In this document: one piece after another, positions 1 through 7,552 of the stretch
How the letters are laid out: every line of letters starts with the position of its first letter
Position numbering within the stretch: position 1 is the stretch's first letter
NCBI GenBank assembly: GCA_947244325.1
Contig: CAMXJY010000015.1
Coordinates: 1-40,240 of the forward strand
Direction of reading: 5' to 3'
Length of the DNA: 40,240 bases
Source of the DNA: an uncultured Clostridium sp.
Lineage (GTDB): Bacteria; Bacillota; Clostridia; TANB77; CAG-508
The notes under the pieces: generated by a model
Told to the model about the DNA's origin: nothing
The model's input: only the letters and a program-made list of their open reading frames with translations
Database searches by the model: none
Made by a program: the position numbers and the translations under genes

Positions 1-68
1 TACCTGCATCAAAAGCTCCAGTATTCAAAGCTGGTAAAGCATTAAAAGATTTAGTAAATAAAAAATAG
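1..68 (+). CDS. hup: DNA-binding protein HU, C-terminal end (partial)
   Basis: This is the last 21 codons of a gene that begins before the window; complete codons start at base 3 and the stop is TAG at 66-68. The readable end, PASKAPVFKAGKALKD followed by LVNKK, is the characteristic C-terminus of the HU/IHF family (the last strand and helix that hold the dimer on DNA). HU is a small dimeric nucleoid protein that bends and compacts DNA in the cytoplasm. A clear intrinsic terminator follows about 30 bases after the stop. Nothing can be said about its promoter or N-terminus. Confidence 0.85.
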   Translation, partial: PASKAPVFKAGKALKDLVNKK

Positions 69-97
69 AATTATATAAATTTTATATGAATTCATAG

Positions 98-133
98 AAA
101 GTAGTGTAAGATACCTTATGCTACTTTTTTTTA
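98..133 (+). terminator. Intrinsic terminator of the HU gene
   Basis: A hairpin with arms AAAGTAG and CTACTTT is extended inward by A-T, G-C and G-U pairs to about 13 bp, with a 4-base loop near 111-114. It is followed by a run of eight T. It lies just after the HU stop codon. From its end to the next promoter at 258 I see only AT-rich sequence with a short TTATTTAGT / ACTAAATAA inverted repeat (131-161). Confidence 0.8.
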
Positions 134-257
134 TTTAGTCCTCTGGACTTCTTACTAAATAAAGATTTAACTAATATTTGTGAATACTAGATTTATAGCT
201 AAACTTAGTATACCAGAATAATAATTTATTAACTGTTATTATGATATAAAAAAATAC

Positions 258-286
258 TTGCAAAAAAAATCAAGTAAGAATATAAT
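258..286 (+). promoter_or_regulatory. Sigma-A promoter for the InlB-like operon
   Basis: TTGCAA at 258-263 and TATAAT at 281-286 are separated by exactly 17 bases. Transcription should start near 293, which leaves almost no leader before the ATG at 299 and supports the TTG at 329 as the real start of the first gene. Confidence 0.75.
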
Positions 287-328
287 TATTATGTAAAAAT
301 GCAAAAGATAAATAGGAGGTACAGCGAA

Positions 329-769
329 TTGGAACAGTATGAGGTAATTTTTTTAGATGATGATAGAAAAACTGTTTTAGATCACCAATTTGTAAATAGT
401 GGAGAACCTGTTAAATATAAAGGAAAGACTCCATCAAAAGAACCAATCAATCAAGTAACATATACTTTTAGTGGTTGGACAGGTGAAGAAAAAATGGCTT
501 CTGTTCAAGAAAAACTTATTTTAGTTGCAAAATACTCAGCTGAAACTGTTACTACAGCAAAAGATGAGAATGCATTGTTACAAGCTTCTCTAGAAAATGC
601 TGAGAAAACAAACCTTAATGCTACAATAGAAGCTGGTCAAAAAGTAAGTGAACAATCAAAAGCATTAGAAAAAGATTCAAGGTCAGCAGAAGAGATTGTA
701 AATGATGTAATAGAAAATGGAAAAACAGAAATAGGACAAGAGGTTAATAAAGATAATATAGAAAGATAA
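329..769 (+). CDS. InlB B-repeat-like small protein, cytoplasmic
   Basis: The protein has 146 residues from the TTG at 329. An AGGAGGT at 314-320 sits 8 bases before this TTG, whereas the upstream in-frame ATG at 299 has no Shine-Dalgarno and lies about 6 bases from the predicted transcript start. Residues 3 to about 70 have the pattern of an InlB B-repeat-like beta-grasp unit: an initial YEVIFLDDD strand, a V.SGEPVKYKGKTPSK stretch, then YTFSGWTGEE and a final strand ending in LVAKYSAE. This domain is normally found on secreted surface proteins. Here there is no signal peptide, membrane segment or sorting signal. Residues 75 to the end are a charged helical tail rich in E, K, N and Q. The next gene follows after 26 bases, so the two probably act together. 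The role is unknown. Confidence 0.65.
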   Translation: MEQYEVIFLDDDRKTVLDHQFVNSGEPVKYKGKTPSKEPINQVTYTFSGWTGEEKMASVQEKLILVAKYSAETVTTAKDENALLQASLENAEKTNLNATIEAGQKVSEQSKALEKDSRSAEEIVNDVIENGKTEIGQEVNKDNIER

Positions 770-795
770 ATACCAATGATAATGGGGGATTACTG

Positions 796-1389
796 ATGGG
801 AGTTGTAATTACAATTGATGATATTCGAGCATATGCTGAAGTTGATTATATAATTAATCATATGAACGAAAAATATATAGAAAAAGTACCTAAAAAAATA
901 TTGAATTTTTTTAGTGAGCTTAAAGATCCAAATTATGAAGTTAAGGTTGATCCATATGTGCCACTTCAAAAGCAAGGATTAAAAAGATATACTTTAGAAA
1001 TTATAGCGTTGCTACACTTAAAGTATTGGTGTGAAGATGAGGAAAGAAAAAAAGAATTATATGGAATAATGCTTCGTAATCAAGAAAAATTAGAAGAACA
1101 AATGAGAGATAAATACAGTGTAGAAAAATTATTTGATAATGCTTCTGCAAAAGTAGTAAAAGAAGAAAATGATTTACAAAAAGAGGATTTTACAAAACCA
1201 AGAGTAGTTCAAAGATACAGTCAGTACACAGAGCAAAATAGTGATATACAAGATTATACAGATCATGTAGAAGAAACTTCTGTAGTTCAGAACTTACCTT
1301 CAGAAAATGGTAGTGAAATATCAAAAGGTTTTATAGAAAAAATAAAAGCAAAAATACTTTCTATTTTTAAGAAAAAAGAAAAGGTATAG
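796..1389 (+). CDS. Conserved hypothetical protein with basic C-terminal helix
   Basis: This 197-residue protein starts at an ATG preceded by GGGGGAT. I do not recognise a characterised family. The first 120 residues look like a compact helical domain with well-patterned hydrophobic positions (for example LEIIALLHLKYW near 73-84). Residues 125-172 are low-complexity and acidic/polar and probably disordered. The last 20 residues (GFIEKIKAKILSIFKKKEK) form a basic amphipathic helix that could attach to the membrane surface; this is inference. There is no signal peptide and no cysteine pattern. It is the second gene of the operon started at 258 and is followed by a terminator. Confidence 0.7.
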   Translation: MGVVITIDDIRAYAEVDYIINHMNEKYIEKVPKKILNFFSELKDPNYEVKVDPYVPLQKQGLKRYTLEIIALLHLKYWCEDEERKKELYGIMLRNQEKLEEQMRDKYSVEKLFDNASAKVVKEENDLQKEDFTKPRVVQRYSQYTEQNSDIQDYTDHVEETSVVQNLPSENGSEISKGFIEKIKAKILSIFKKKEKV

Positions 1390-1460
1390 AAATAGAATGA
1401 ATTAATAAATAAAAAACATATTTATAAAATGATATATCTAAAATAAATATAAATTTAATA

Positions 1461-1492
1461 AAAACCTTATAAATTTTATAAGGTTTTTATTT
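1461..1492 (+). terminator. Intrinsic terminator
   Basis: Arms AAAACCTTATAAA and TTTATAAGGTTTT form a 12-13 bp hairpin followed by TTATTTTTT. It closes the operon that starts at 258. The infC promoter begins directly after it. Confidence 0.75.
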
Positions 1493-1499
1493 TTTAGTA

Positions 1500-1528
1500 T
1501 TGACAAGATAGGAAAAAAGTGGTATCAT
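1500..1528 (+). promoter_or_regulatory. Sigma-A promoter for infC-rpmI-rplT
   Basis: TTGACA at 1500-1505 and TATCAT at 1523-1528, with a 17-base spacer. The predicted start near 1535 leaves a leader of about 145 bases before infC. Confidence 0.8.
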
Positions 1529-1534
1529 ATTTGT

Positions 1535-1679
1535 GTTTTAAGAAGAAGTATCCACTTCTCACCTTATCTTAAATGAGAGTATAAGGTTAAGATTCAATAA
1601 TAATTTAATCTAATTATAATGAATTGATATGTGGATTTGGCTTTTTAAAATAAGTCAAATTTTTTTTTGGAGGTGTTTT
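1535..1679 (+). promoter_or_regulatory. infC operon leader, candidate L20-type autoregulatory leader
   Basis: The leader holds at least two hairpins: GAAGT / ACTTC near 1545-1560 and ACCTTAT / ATAAGGT near 1560-1588. In Firmicutes the infC-rpmI-rplT leader is a known control site where ribosomal protein L20 represses its own operon. The position and operon are right for this; the match to the covariance model is not verified. The leader ends in a strong GGAGGTG at 1669-1675. Confidence 0.5.
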
Positions 1680-2192
1680 ATTATAAAACAAGAATTGCCT
1701 ATAAATAGACAAATAAGAGAAAAAGAAGTTCAAGTTATTAGTGATGATGGAGAAAAATTAGGAGTTCTTTCAATAGATAAAGCAATAGAAATTGCTGAAG
1801 AAAAGAACTTAGATTTAGTTTTAGTTTCTCCAAATGCTACTCCAGTAGTTTGTAAATTGATGAATTATGGAAAATATAAATTTGAACAAGCAAAAAAAGA
1901 AAAAGAGTCTAGAAAAAATCAAAAAACTGTTGAATTAAAAGAGATAAGAGTTACACCTAATATTGGTGATCATGATTTTGGATTTAAAAGTAAAAATGCT
2001 AGAGCTTTTTTAGAAGCTGGAAATAAAGTAAAATTTACTGTAAGATTCAGAGGAAGAGAATTAAATAATGTTAAAGCTGGTGAAATAGTTTTAAATAAAT
2101 TCGTAGAAGATTTATCTGATATATCAACGGTTGAAAAAAAGCCGTTCTTGGAAGGTAAAACAATGTTTGTAATTTTAACAAAAAAAATATAA
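1680..2192 (+). CDS. infC: Translation initiation factor IF-3 with AUU start
   Basis: IF-3 binds the 30S subunit, keeps it free of 50S and proofreads start codons. I place the start at ATT 1680-1682: GGAGGTG lies 4 bases before it, and from there the protein reads IIKQELPINRQIREKEV, the normal IF-3 beginning, with 170 residues, the family length. A longer frame from the ATG at 1629 would add 17 residues of W/F-rich sequence made by the Shine-Dalgarno region itself, so it is rejected. AUU is the known rare start of infC in many bacteria and lets IF-3 repress its own translation. The N-domain (about 1-75), linker rich in K/E and the C-domain (LKEIRVTPNIGDHDF, then VRFRGREL) are all present. It is first in the operon with rpmI 22 bases downstream. 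Confidence 0.95.
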   Translation: MIKQELPINRQIREKEVQVISDDGEKLGVLSIDKAIEIAEEKNLDLVLVSPNATPVVCKLMNYGKYKFEQAKKEKESRKNQKTVELKEIRVTPNIGDHDFGFKSKNARAFLEAGNKVKFTVRFRGRELNNVKAGEIVLNKFVEDLSDISTVEKKPFLEGKTMFVILTKKI

Positions 2193-2214
2193 AAATTGAA
2201 GGGAGTTTTAGATT

Positions 2215-2418
2215 ATGCCAAAATTAAAAACAAATAAAGCTGCAAGCAAAAGATATGCTTATACAGCTACAGAAAAAGTAAAAAGAACAAAAGCTAATAG
2301 AAGACACCGTTTAGCAACAAAAACAGCAAGACAAAGAAAAACTGGAAAAGTTCAAAATGCGTATGCAGATAAAACTGTAGTAGCAGGAATTAAAAGATTA
2401 TTACCATATGGTAATTAG
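2215..2418 (+). CDS. rpmI: 50S ribosomal protein L35
   Basis: The protein has 67 residues, the usual L35 length, and is highly basic. It begins MPKLKTNKAASKRYAYT, continues with the typical KRTKANRRHRLATKTARQRK stretch and ends with IKRLLPYGN. L35 is a late-assembling protein of the large subunit that packs against 23S rRNA. AAGGGAG precedes the ATG at a normal distance. It lies between infC and rplT in the standard order and is presumably co-transcribed and controlled through the infC leader. Confidence 0.97.
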   Translation: MPKLKTNKAASKRYAYTATEKVKRTKANRRHRLATKTARQRKTGKVQNAYADKTVVAGIKRLLPYGN

Positions 2419-2453
2419 TAGAAGAAATTTAGGATAGAAGGAGTTGAAAATAA

Positions 2454-2804
2454 ATGGCAAGAGTAAAAACAGCAAGAACAACAAGAGCAAGACATAAAAA
2501 AGTATTAAAACAAGCAAAAGGATACTATGGAGCAAAACATTACAGATATAGAAATGCTAAACAAGCAGTTATGAAATCTGGAATGTATGCATATGTAGGA
2601 AGAAAAGATAAAAAATCAGATTTTAGAAAATTATGGATAGTTAGAATTAATGCAGCAGCTAGAATGAATGGATTAACATATAGCAAAATGATAGCTGGAT
2701 TAAAGAAAGCTAATGTAACTATAAATAGAAAAATGTTAGCTGAAATAGCTGTTTCAGATAGCAAAGCTTTTGCAGAACTTGCAGAAATAGCAAAAAAAGC
2801 TTAA
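2454..2804 (+). CDS. rplT: 50S ribosomal protein L20
   Basis: The 116 residues begin [26 protein letters not shown], the long basic N-terminal arm that threads into 23S rRNA. The globular C-domain ([20 protein letters not shown], then [14 protein letters not shown]) carries the surface that in Bacillus-type systems also binds the operon leader. L20 is needed early in 50S assembly and is the usual repressor of this operon in Firmicutes. AAGGAG precedes the ATG. A terminator follows 25 bases after the stop, closing the operon. Confidence 0.97.
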   Translation: MARVKTARTTRARHKKVLKQAKGYYGAKHYRYRNAKQAVMKSGMYAYVGRKDKKSDFRKLWIVRINAAARMNGLTYSKMIAGLKKANVTINRKMLAEIAVSDSKAFAELAEIAKKA

Positions 2805-2827
2805 AAATAGAACATCAAATATAAATT

Positions 2828-2858
2828 AAAGAAAGATTTTTAAAGTCTTTCTTTTTTT
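2828..2858 (+). terminator. Intrinsic terminator of infC-rpmI-rplT
   Basis: Arms AAAGAAAGA and TCTTTCTTT with an 8-9 base loop, followed by further T residues. Confidence 0.8.
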
Positions 2859-2990
2859 ATTCTATAAAGACATATACATTTTAGAAATTGATAGATTTAA
2901 CTTGATTTTTTTATTTAGATGTGATAAAAGAAAACATTGTAATTAAATATATATAGTACTCAAGAAAAAAGTTTTAGGAGGAAAGTAAGT

Positions 2991-3704
2991 ATGAAAGTAG
3001 AAGAAATGAAACGGTTTAATAAGGATATTATAAAATATTCAAGTTATTATGGAGTTTTTGATTATGTTGCAAACTATATACAAGAATTTTTAGAGATTTT
3101 GTTCGATAAGCAAATTCCTTTTCCAATACCAGTAGATGATATATTGAAGAAATTAGAAATATCGGTTGAATTCTCACCACTTCAAAAATATAAAGATTTA
3201 GCATCTATTAATTTTAATAATTTGCATAGAGGAGAAAAAGCTTATATTCTAATGTCAAAAACTATGAATAGTGTGATATATTCTAATCAATCAAATTGGT
3301 TAAAAATTAAATGTATTGGAAAATATATTATGTATATTGAGGAGATAATCGATGAAAAAAGAGACTTTGCAGCTCCAGAATTGATGTTAGCATTTCCAGG
3401 TGAAACATTACCACAAATGTTAGCTTATGAACTAATGTTACCTTATAAACAAGCGCTTAGATATTTTTTAGAGGGCACTTTTTTTGAAAAAATAAATGAT
3501 AAATATTTATGGTTAAGAAACAAGGATATCACTATAGGTAAATGTATAGACTTGAATTATCCAGACGATAAAAAAATGTTTGCTTATTATCATTTACTGC
3601 AAACTCTTGAAGCAAAAGCTTTTCTTAAGAAAATTGATATTAATCAATATGAAGAATTTCAAAAGGCAATATGGGATTTTAGTGGAAAAGCTTTTGAAAA
3701 ATAA
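2991..3704 (+). CDS. ImmA/IrrE-like protein lacking the zinc motif
   Basis: This 237-residue protein has the layout of ImmA/IrrE (DUF955) metallopeptidases. A helical N-terminus is followed by IPVDDILKKLEISVEF (about 46-61), a pair of strands around KAYILMSKTMNS (83-94), a helix at 101-119, and MLAYELMLPYKQALRYF (143-159), which matches the usual EANAFAAELLMP helix. At the place where the family carries HExxH the helix reads IKCIGKYIMYIEEI, with no histidine or catalytic glutamate, so zinc protease activity is not expected. AGGAGG lies 8 bases before the ATG. Members with HExxH cleave phage or SOS repressors, or DdrO. This one is probably a non-enzymatic sensor or binding protein. No Xre partner gene is adjacent. 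The assignment rests on fold-like patterning and is moderate. Confidence 0.55.
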   Translation: MKVEEMKRFNKDIIKYSSYYGVFDYVANYIQEFLEILFDKQIPFPIPVDDILKKLEISVEFSPLQKYKDLASINFNNLHRGEKAYILMSKTMNSVIYSNQSNWLKIKCIGKYIMYIEEIIDEKRDFAAPELMLAFPGETLPQMLAYELMLPYKQALRYFLEGTFFEKINDKYLWLRNKDITIGKCIDLNYPDDKKMFAYYHLLQTLEAKAFLKKIDINQYEEFQKAIWDFSGKAFEK

Positions 3705-3787
3705 AGAATATAGTTAAATTTGCACAAGAAAATCTAATTTTAATTGGTATAATAACTATTTTAATATCAGTAGGCTTACCCGTTTAG
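3701..3787 (+). CDS. Possible 28-residue membrane peptide (doubtful)
   Basis: The bases after the previous stop keep an open frame that reads IKNIVKFAQENLILIGIITILISVGLPV before TAG. This is a plausible small single-span membrane peptide. The only in-frame start-like codon is ATA at 3701, overlapping the stop of the gene before it, and there is no clear Shine-Dalgarno. It could be chance, a remnant, or a coupled small ORF. Confidence is low. Confidence 0.2.
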   Translation: MKNIVKFAQENLILIGIITILISVGLPV

Positions 3788-3818
3788 TAAATCTTGACTT
3801 TTAGAAAAATTGAAATAA

Positions 3819-3860
3819 AGAGAAACAGTTATGAGCTTGAAACTGTTTCTTTTTATTTTT
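3819..3860 (+). terminator. Intrinsic terminator
   Basis: Arms AGAAACAGTTT-like and AAACTGTTTCT with a loop around ATGAGCTTG, followed by TTTTATTTTT. It ends the transcript of the ImmA-like gene. Confidence 0.8.
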
Positions 3861-3882
3861 GTGTAAATTTAGTATGTTTTTA

Positions 3883-3911
3883 TTGCAAAAAAGCTTAGAG
3901 TGATATATAAT
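3883..3911 (+). promoter_or_regulatory. Sigma-A promoter for leuS
   Basis: TTGCAA at 3883-3888 and TATAAT at 3906-3911, with a 17-base spacer. The leader is only about 28 bases, so there is no room for a T-box, which some other Firmicutes leuS genes carry. Confidence 0.75.
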
Positions 3912-3945
3912 ATGAGACATCATAAATAAAGGGAGAGTGAAAGTT

Positions 3946-6387
3946 ATGGCGTATAATTTTAAAGAAGTAGAAGAAAAATGGCAAAACAAATGGTACAAAG
4001 AAGGAACATTTAATGCGAAACAAGATTTTACAAATAAGAAAAAGTGGTATGGATTAATTGAATTCCCATATCCATCAGGACAAGGCTTACATGTAGGTCA
4101 TCCAAGATCTTATACAGCACTTGATATTATTGCAAGAAAGAAAAGAATGGAAGGATATAATGTTTTATATCCAATAGGTTTTGATGCTTTCGGACTCCCA
4201 GCTGAAAATTATGCGATAAAAAATCATGTTCATCCAAAAATCACAACAGAAAATAATATAAATCATTTTAGAGAGCAATTAAAAGCTCTAGGATTTTCTT
4301 TTGATTGGTCAAGAGAAGTAAATACAACAGATCCAGAATATTATAAATGGACACAATGGATTTTTATACAATTATATAAACATGGTCTAGCATATAAAGC
4401 AACTATGCCAATTAATTTTTGTACAGGATGTAAAGTAGGATTAGCAAATGAAGAAGTTGTTAATGGAGTTTGTGAAAGATGTGGAAGTCCTGTAGTGCAA
4501 AAAGAAAAGTCACAATGGATGTTAAAAATAACAGAGTATGCACAAAGATTAATTGATGATTTAGATGATATAGATTATTTAGATAAAATAAAAGCTCAAC
4601 AAAAAAATTGGATAGGAAGAAGTGAAGGAGCAGAAGTTAATTTTAAAGTAGTTGCAGATGGATTAAATGATTATTTAAAAATATATACAACAAGACCAGA
4701 TACTATTTTTGGAGCAACATATATGGTTGTAGCACCAGAGCATCCTTTAATAGAAAAATGTGCAAGTCAAATAACTAATTTAGATGAAGTTAAAGCATAT
4801 AAAGAAAAAGCTGCTTTAAAATCTGATTTTGAAAGAGCTGAACTTAATAAAGAAAAAACAGGTGTTGAGGTTAAAGGAATAAAAGCTATAAATCCTTTAA
4901 CAAATGAGGAGATACCTATTTGGATTTCTGATTATGTTTTAATTACTTATGGAACTGGAGCTATTATGGCTGTTCCTGCTCATGATGATAGAGACTTTGA
5001 ATTTGCAAAGAAATTCAATTTACCAATAAAACAAGTTATAAAAAAAGCAGATGATAAATCAAATCAATTAGAAGATGAACTAACAGAAGCTTTTACAGAT
5101 GTTGAAAATGGAATTGCTATAAATTCAGGATTTTTAGATGGATTAGAATCTAAAGAAGCTATAAATAAAGCAATAGAATATATAGAAGAAAATAATTTAG
5201 GAAAAAGACAAGTAAATTACAAATTACGTGATTGGGTATTTTCTCGTCAAAGATATTGGGGAGAGCCTATACCAATGGTATATTGTGAAGATTGTGGATG
5301 GAATCCAATACCAGAATCAGAATTACCACTTGTACTTCCTGATATAGAAGATTATGAACCAGGAGAAAATGGTGAGTCACCACTTGCAAAACAAACAGAA
5401 TGGATAAAAACAAAATGTCCATGTTGTGGTAAAGATGCAAAAAGAGAAACAGATACAATGCCTCAATGGGCAGGTTCTTCTTGGTATTTCTTAAGATATA
5501 TGGATGCTCATAATAAAGAAGCTTTAGCTTCAAAAGAAGCATTAGAATACTGGTCACCAATTAATTGGTATAATGGTGGAATGGAACATACAACACTTCA
5601 TTTATTATATTCAAGATTTTGGCATAAATTCTTATATGATATAGGTGTAGTTCCTACAAAAGAGCCATATCAAAAACGTACTTCTCATGGTATGATTTTA
5701 GGTGGTAATGGTGAAAAAATGTCTAAATCAAAAGGAAATGTAATAAATCCAGATGATATAGTTAAAGAATTTGGAGCTGATACATTTAGAGTATATGAAA
5801 TGTTTATGGGACCTTTTGATCAAACAGCACCATGGTCTATGGAAAGTATTAGGGGATGTGGAAAATTCTTAGATAGAGTATGGAATATGCAAGAGATTTT
5901 AGTAGATGGGGAAGAGTATTCTAAAGAACATGAAAAAATGATGCATAAAGCTATTAAGAAGGTTACATCTGATATAGAAGAAATGAAATTTAATACATCA
6001 GTTGCTGAATTTATGAAAATGACAAATGAGTTCTATAAAGATAAAAAGATAAATAAAGCAGAATATAAAACATTTTTACAATTATTAAATCCATTTGCTC
6101 CTCATATGACAGAAGAGTTATTTAGTATAATAGGTGAAAATAAGACTATAAATGAAACACCTTGGCCAAAATATGATGAAAGCAAAACTATAGATGAAGA
6201 ACAAGAAATTCCAGTGCAAGTAAATGGAAAAGTAAAAGCTGTTATTACTGCTAGTAAAGAAGCTACAGAAGAAGAGGTAAAAGCTATAGTAAATAGTAAT
6301 GAAACAATACAAAGTGTTTTAGAAGGGAAAAATATAGTTAAAGAAATATATGTAAAAGGAAAAATTTACAATATTGTAGTTAAATAA
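3946..6387 (+). CDS. leuS: Leucyl-tRNA synthetase
   Basis: The enzyme charges tRNA-Leu with leucine in two ATP-dependent steps and hydrolyses mischarged tRNA. The 813-residue protein has the class I signatures HVGH (49-52, within [15 protein letters not shown]) and KMSKS (591-595). A zinc-type insert with CTGC...CERC follows the first Rossmann half. The CP1 editing domain includes [14 protein letters not shown] and the [15 protein letters not shown] motif with its conserved Asp. A second CxxC pair occurs around 449-500. I choose ATG 3946 because GGGAG lies 10 bases upstream; the in-frame GTG at 3937 is 1 base from it. The gene stands alone between its own promoter and terminator. Length is normal for the bacterial family. 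Confidence 0.97.
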   Translation: MAYNFKEVEEKWQNKWYKEGTFNAKQDFTNKKKWYGLIEFPYPSGQGLHVGHPRSYTALDIIARKKRMEGYNVLYPIGFDAFGLPAENYAIKNHVHPKITTENNINHFREQLKALGFSFDWSREVNTTDPEYYKWTQWIFIQLYKHGLAYKATMPINFCTGCKVGLANEEVVNGVCERCGSPVVQKEKSQWMLKITEYAQRLIDDLDDIDYLDKIKAQQKNWIGRSEGAEVNFKVVADGLNDYLKIYTTRPDTIFGATYMVVAPEHPLIEKCASQITNLDEVKAYKEKAALKSDFERAELNKEKTGVEVKGIKAINPLTNEEIPIWISDYVLITYGTGAIMAVPAHDDRDFEFAKKFNLPIKQVIKKADDKSNQLEDELTEAFTDVENGIAINSGFLDGLESKEAINKAIEYIEENNLGKRQVNYKLRDWVFSRQRYWGEPIPMVYCEDCGWNPIPESELPLVLPDIEDYEPGENGESPLAKQTEWIKTKCPCCGKDAKRETDTMPQWAGSSWYFLRYMDAHNKEALASKEALEYWSPINWYNGGMEHTTLHLLYSRFWHKFLYDIGVVPTKEPYQKRTSHGMILGGNGEKMSKSKGNVINPDDIVKEFGADTFRVYEMFMGPFDQTAPWSMESIRGCGKFLDRVWNMQEILVDGEEYSKEHEKMMHKAIKKVTSDIEEMKFNTSVAEFMKMTNEFYKDKKINKAEYKTFLQLLNPFAPHMTEELFSIIGENKTINETPWPKYDESKTIDEEQEIPVQVNGKVKAVITASKEATEEEVKAIVNSNETIQSVLEGKNIVKEIYVKGKIYNIVVK

Positions 6388-6388
6388 G

Positions 6389-6418
6389 AAAAAGTGGAAC
6401 AATGTTCCACTTTTTTTA
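6389..6418 (+). terminator. Intrinsic terminator of leuS
   Basis: Arms AAAAAGTGGAAC and GTTCCACTTTTT with a tiny loop and a T run. Because both flanks are A- or T-rich it could work in both directions. Confidence 0.85.
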
Positions 6419-6453
6419 TTTTATAGGAAAGTGCTCTACACTTCCTATAAAAT
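6418..6453. repeat. Palindromic repeat family C, copy 1
   Basis: Arms ATTTTATAGGAA (6418-6429) and TTCCTATAAAAT (6442-6453) enclose a smaller GTG/CAC pair, and AAAG follows. A diverged copy with the same arms and the same AAAG flank lies at 27949-27986, also directly behind a terminator. Confidence 0.55.
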
Positions 6454-6477
6454 AAAGGTTTCACCGATTTTTGCACA

Positions 6478-6498
6478 CAAAATTATTTCATAATTTTG
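6478..6498. repeat. Perfect short palindrome
   Basis: CAAAATTAT and ATAATTTTG are perfect 9-base arms around TTC. It is one of the tandem hairpins between leuS and the convergent YgjP-like gene. Confidence 0.5.
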
Positions 6499-6505
6499 GC
6501 GCATT

Positions 6506-6572
6506 GAACAATTACGTGGACGATTCAGTATAGTTTTGTTTTTTACATATTAAATATCGTCCACTATTGTTC
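6506..6572. repeat. 67-bp inverted-repeat element
   Basis: The ends GAACAATTACGTGGACGAT (6506-6524) and the complement of ATCGTCCACTATTGTTC (6556-6572) match except for a two-base gap and one mismatch. They enclose about 31 bases of AT-rich sequence. This resembles a very small non-autonomous element or a regulatory hairpin. It has no coding capacity and no second copy in the window. Confidence 0.5.
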
Positions 6573-6674
6573 TAGTAGGAAATTTATCCCAGTGGGATAA
6601 ATTTCTGTACTAGATAATTATGGCAGAATCAAGATTTTGTAGCAGCTTGTACTGCATACAAAATCTTGATTCTG
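6572..6674 (-). repeat. Dispersed double-hairpin repeat family B, copy 1
   Basis: Read on the minus strand, the element is a long hairpin (arms CAGAATCAAGATTTTGTA and its complement, 6624-6674), then CATAATTAT, then a second hairpin (CTAGTACAGAAATTTATCCC around ACTG, 6572-6613). The same 103-bp unit occurs in inverse orientation at 38690-38792 with about nine differences. In both places it starts shortly after a stop codon and has the same orientation as the gene before it. Confidence 0.85.
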
Positions 6675-6680
6675 ATCTTT

Positions 6681-7256
6681 TTAATATTTTAAATTTGGTA
6701 TTTGTTTTGCTATTTTTTCATAGTTAGGTTTGTATTCTTTTAACATATCATAAAATTTTTTTGAGTGTGTTTTATATTTTAAATGGCAGAATTCATGAAA
6801 TACAATATATTCTATAATTTCTTTTGAATACATTACTATATATGGATTTATTAATATTGATTGTAAATCTTTATCACAAGTTGCAAGCATTCCAGAAACT
6901 TTTTGGATTTCATAATCTTCTGGTGCAAAACCAAATATATGTCTTGCTTTTTCCATAACATTTTCTATTTCATTTTCAGCTATTTGTGTGTACATCTTTA
7001 ACAAAATAGTGTTTAATAATTTTTGATTATTTCTTTTTCTATAATTCATAGGTAAATGAATATTTATACAATTTTCTTTTAGATATAATTCTGGTTTTTC
7101 TGTTTTTAAATAGTATACATTAACAGAGTAATTTAAACCAAATATTCTTGTGAATTTTGGTAATAATGTTTCATCTTTTCCTAGAATGAATTCATCACTA
7201 TTAATTTGTACACTTCCTTTTATATTATTGCTTTTTACCATTTTAAAAATATTCAT
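6681..7256 (-). CDS. YgjP-like M48 metallopeptidase domain protein
   Basis: This 191-residue protein belongs to the YgjP/DUF45 (SprT-related) group. The zinc site is HEFCH at 154-158 with the third ligand His at 164 (HSKKFYDMLKEY), in the normal spacing of the family. The usual N-terminal beta region is reduced but visible. The function of YgjP proteins is not firmly known; a cytoplasmic zinc peptidase is predicted. The start is the ATG at 7254-7256, because GGAGG stands 8 bases before it; an ATG six codons upstream lies before that Shine-Dalgarno. It has its own promoter and is convergent with leuS, with the palindrome cluster between them. Confidence 0.8.
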   Translation of the reverse strand: MNIFKMVKSNNIKGSVQINSDEFILGKDETLLPKFTRIFGLNYSVNVYYLKTEKPELYLKENCINIHLPMNYRKRNNQKLLNTILLKMYTQIAENEIENVMEKARHIFGFAPEDYEIQKVSGMLATCDKDLQSILINPYIVMYSKEIIEYIVFHEFCHLKYKTHSKKFYDMLKEYKPNYEKIAKQIPNLKY

Positions 7257-7305
7257 TTTTATATCCTCCCACAAAATAAATGTTCGCTAAAAACTTGTTT
7301 GTCTT

Positions 7306-7334
7306 ATTTTACATTTTTAGATTTAAAATGTCAA
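7306..7334 (-). promoter_or_regulatory. Sigma-A promoter for the YgjP-like gene
   Basis: On the minus strand TTGACA (7329-7334) and TAAAAT (7306-7311) are separated by 17 bases. Between 7335 and 7497 I see only AT-rich DNA with a small ATATAAAA-type palindrome and no gene. Confidence 0.75.
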
Positions 7335-7496
7335 TACTTTTTTGCAAAAAAATGTTCGGTTTTTGAAAATAATTTTTGAAAACTTTATAAGAGTAGGAAA
7401 TAGAGAATATAAAATTTTTATATAATAAAGCTTTTTTTAATTTTACATTAAGTTTTTTGTGAAAAGAATATTAGTAGAAAAAGTAGAGAAGTTCAT

Positions 7497-7526
7497 GTAA
7501 AAAAAGAGAGCGGTATGCACCGCTTC
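7497..7526 (-). terminator. Intrinsic terminator of the spoVA cluster
   Basis: On the minus strand AGCGGT and ACCGCT (7509-7524) around TGCA, followed by CTCTTTTTTT. Confidence 0.8.
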
Positions 7527-7552
7527 TTGATTATGATTTTTGTATTTATCAT

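Noticed and set aside
131..161. TTATTTAGT / ACTAAATAA inverted repeat after the HU terminator
   Set aside because: Short AT-only arms, no second copy and no clear role; likely chance in AT-rich DNA.
1629..1679. Longer infC reading frame from ATG 1629
   Set aside because: The extra residues are encoded by the leader and the Shine-Dalgarno; the AUU at 1680 fits the ribosome site and the family start.
5267..5560. Minus-strand open frame of 97 codons inside leuS
   Set aside because: Shadow of a clearly recognised synthetase gene; low-complexity leucine/histidine sequence and no promoter or ribosome site.
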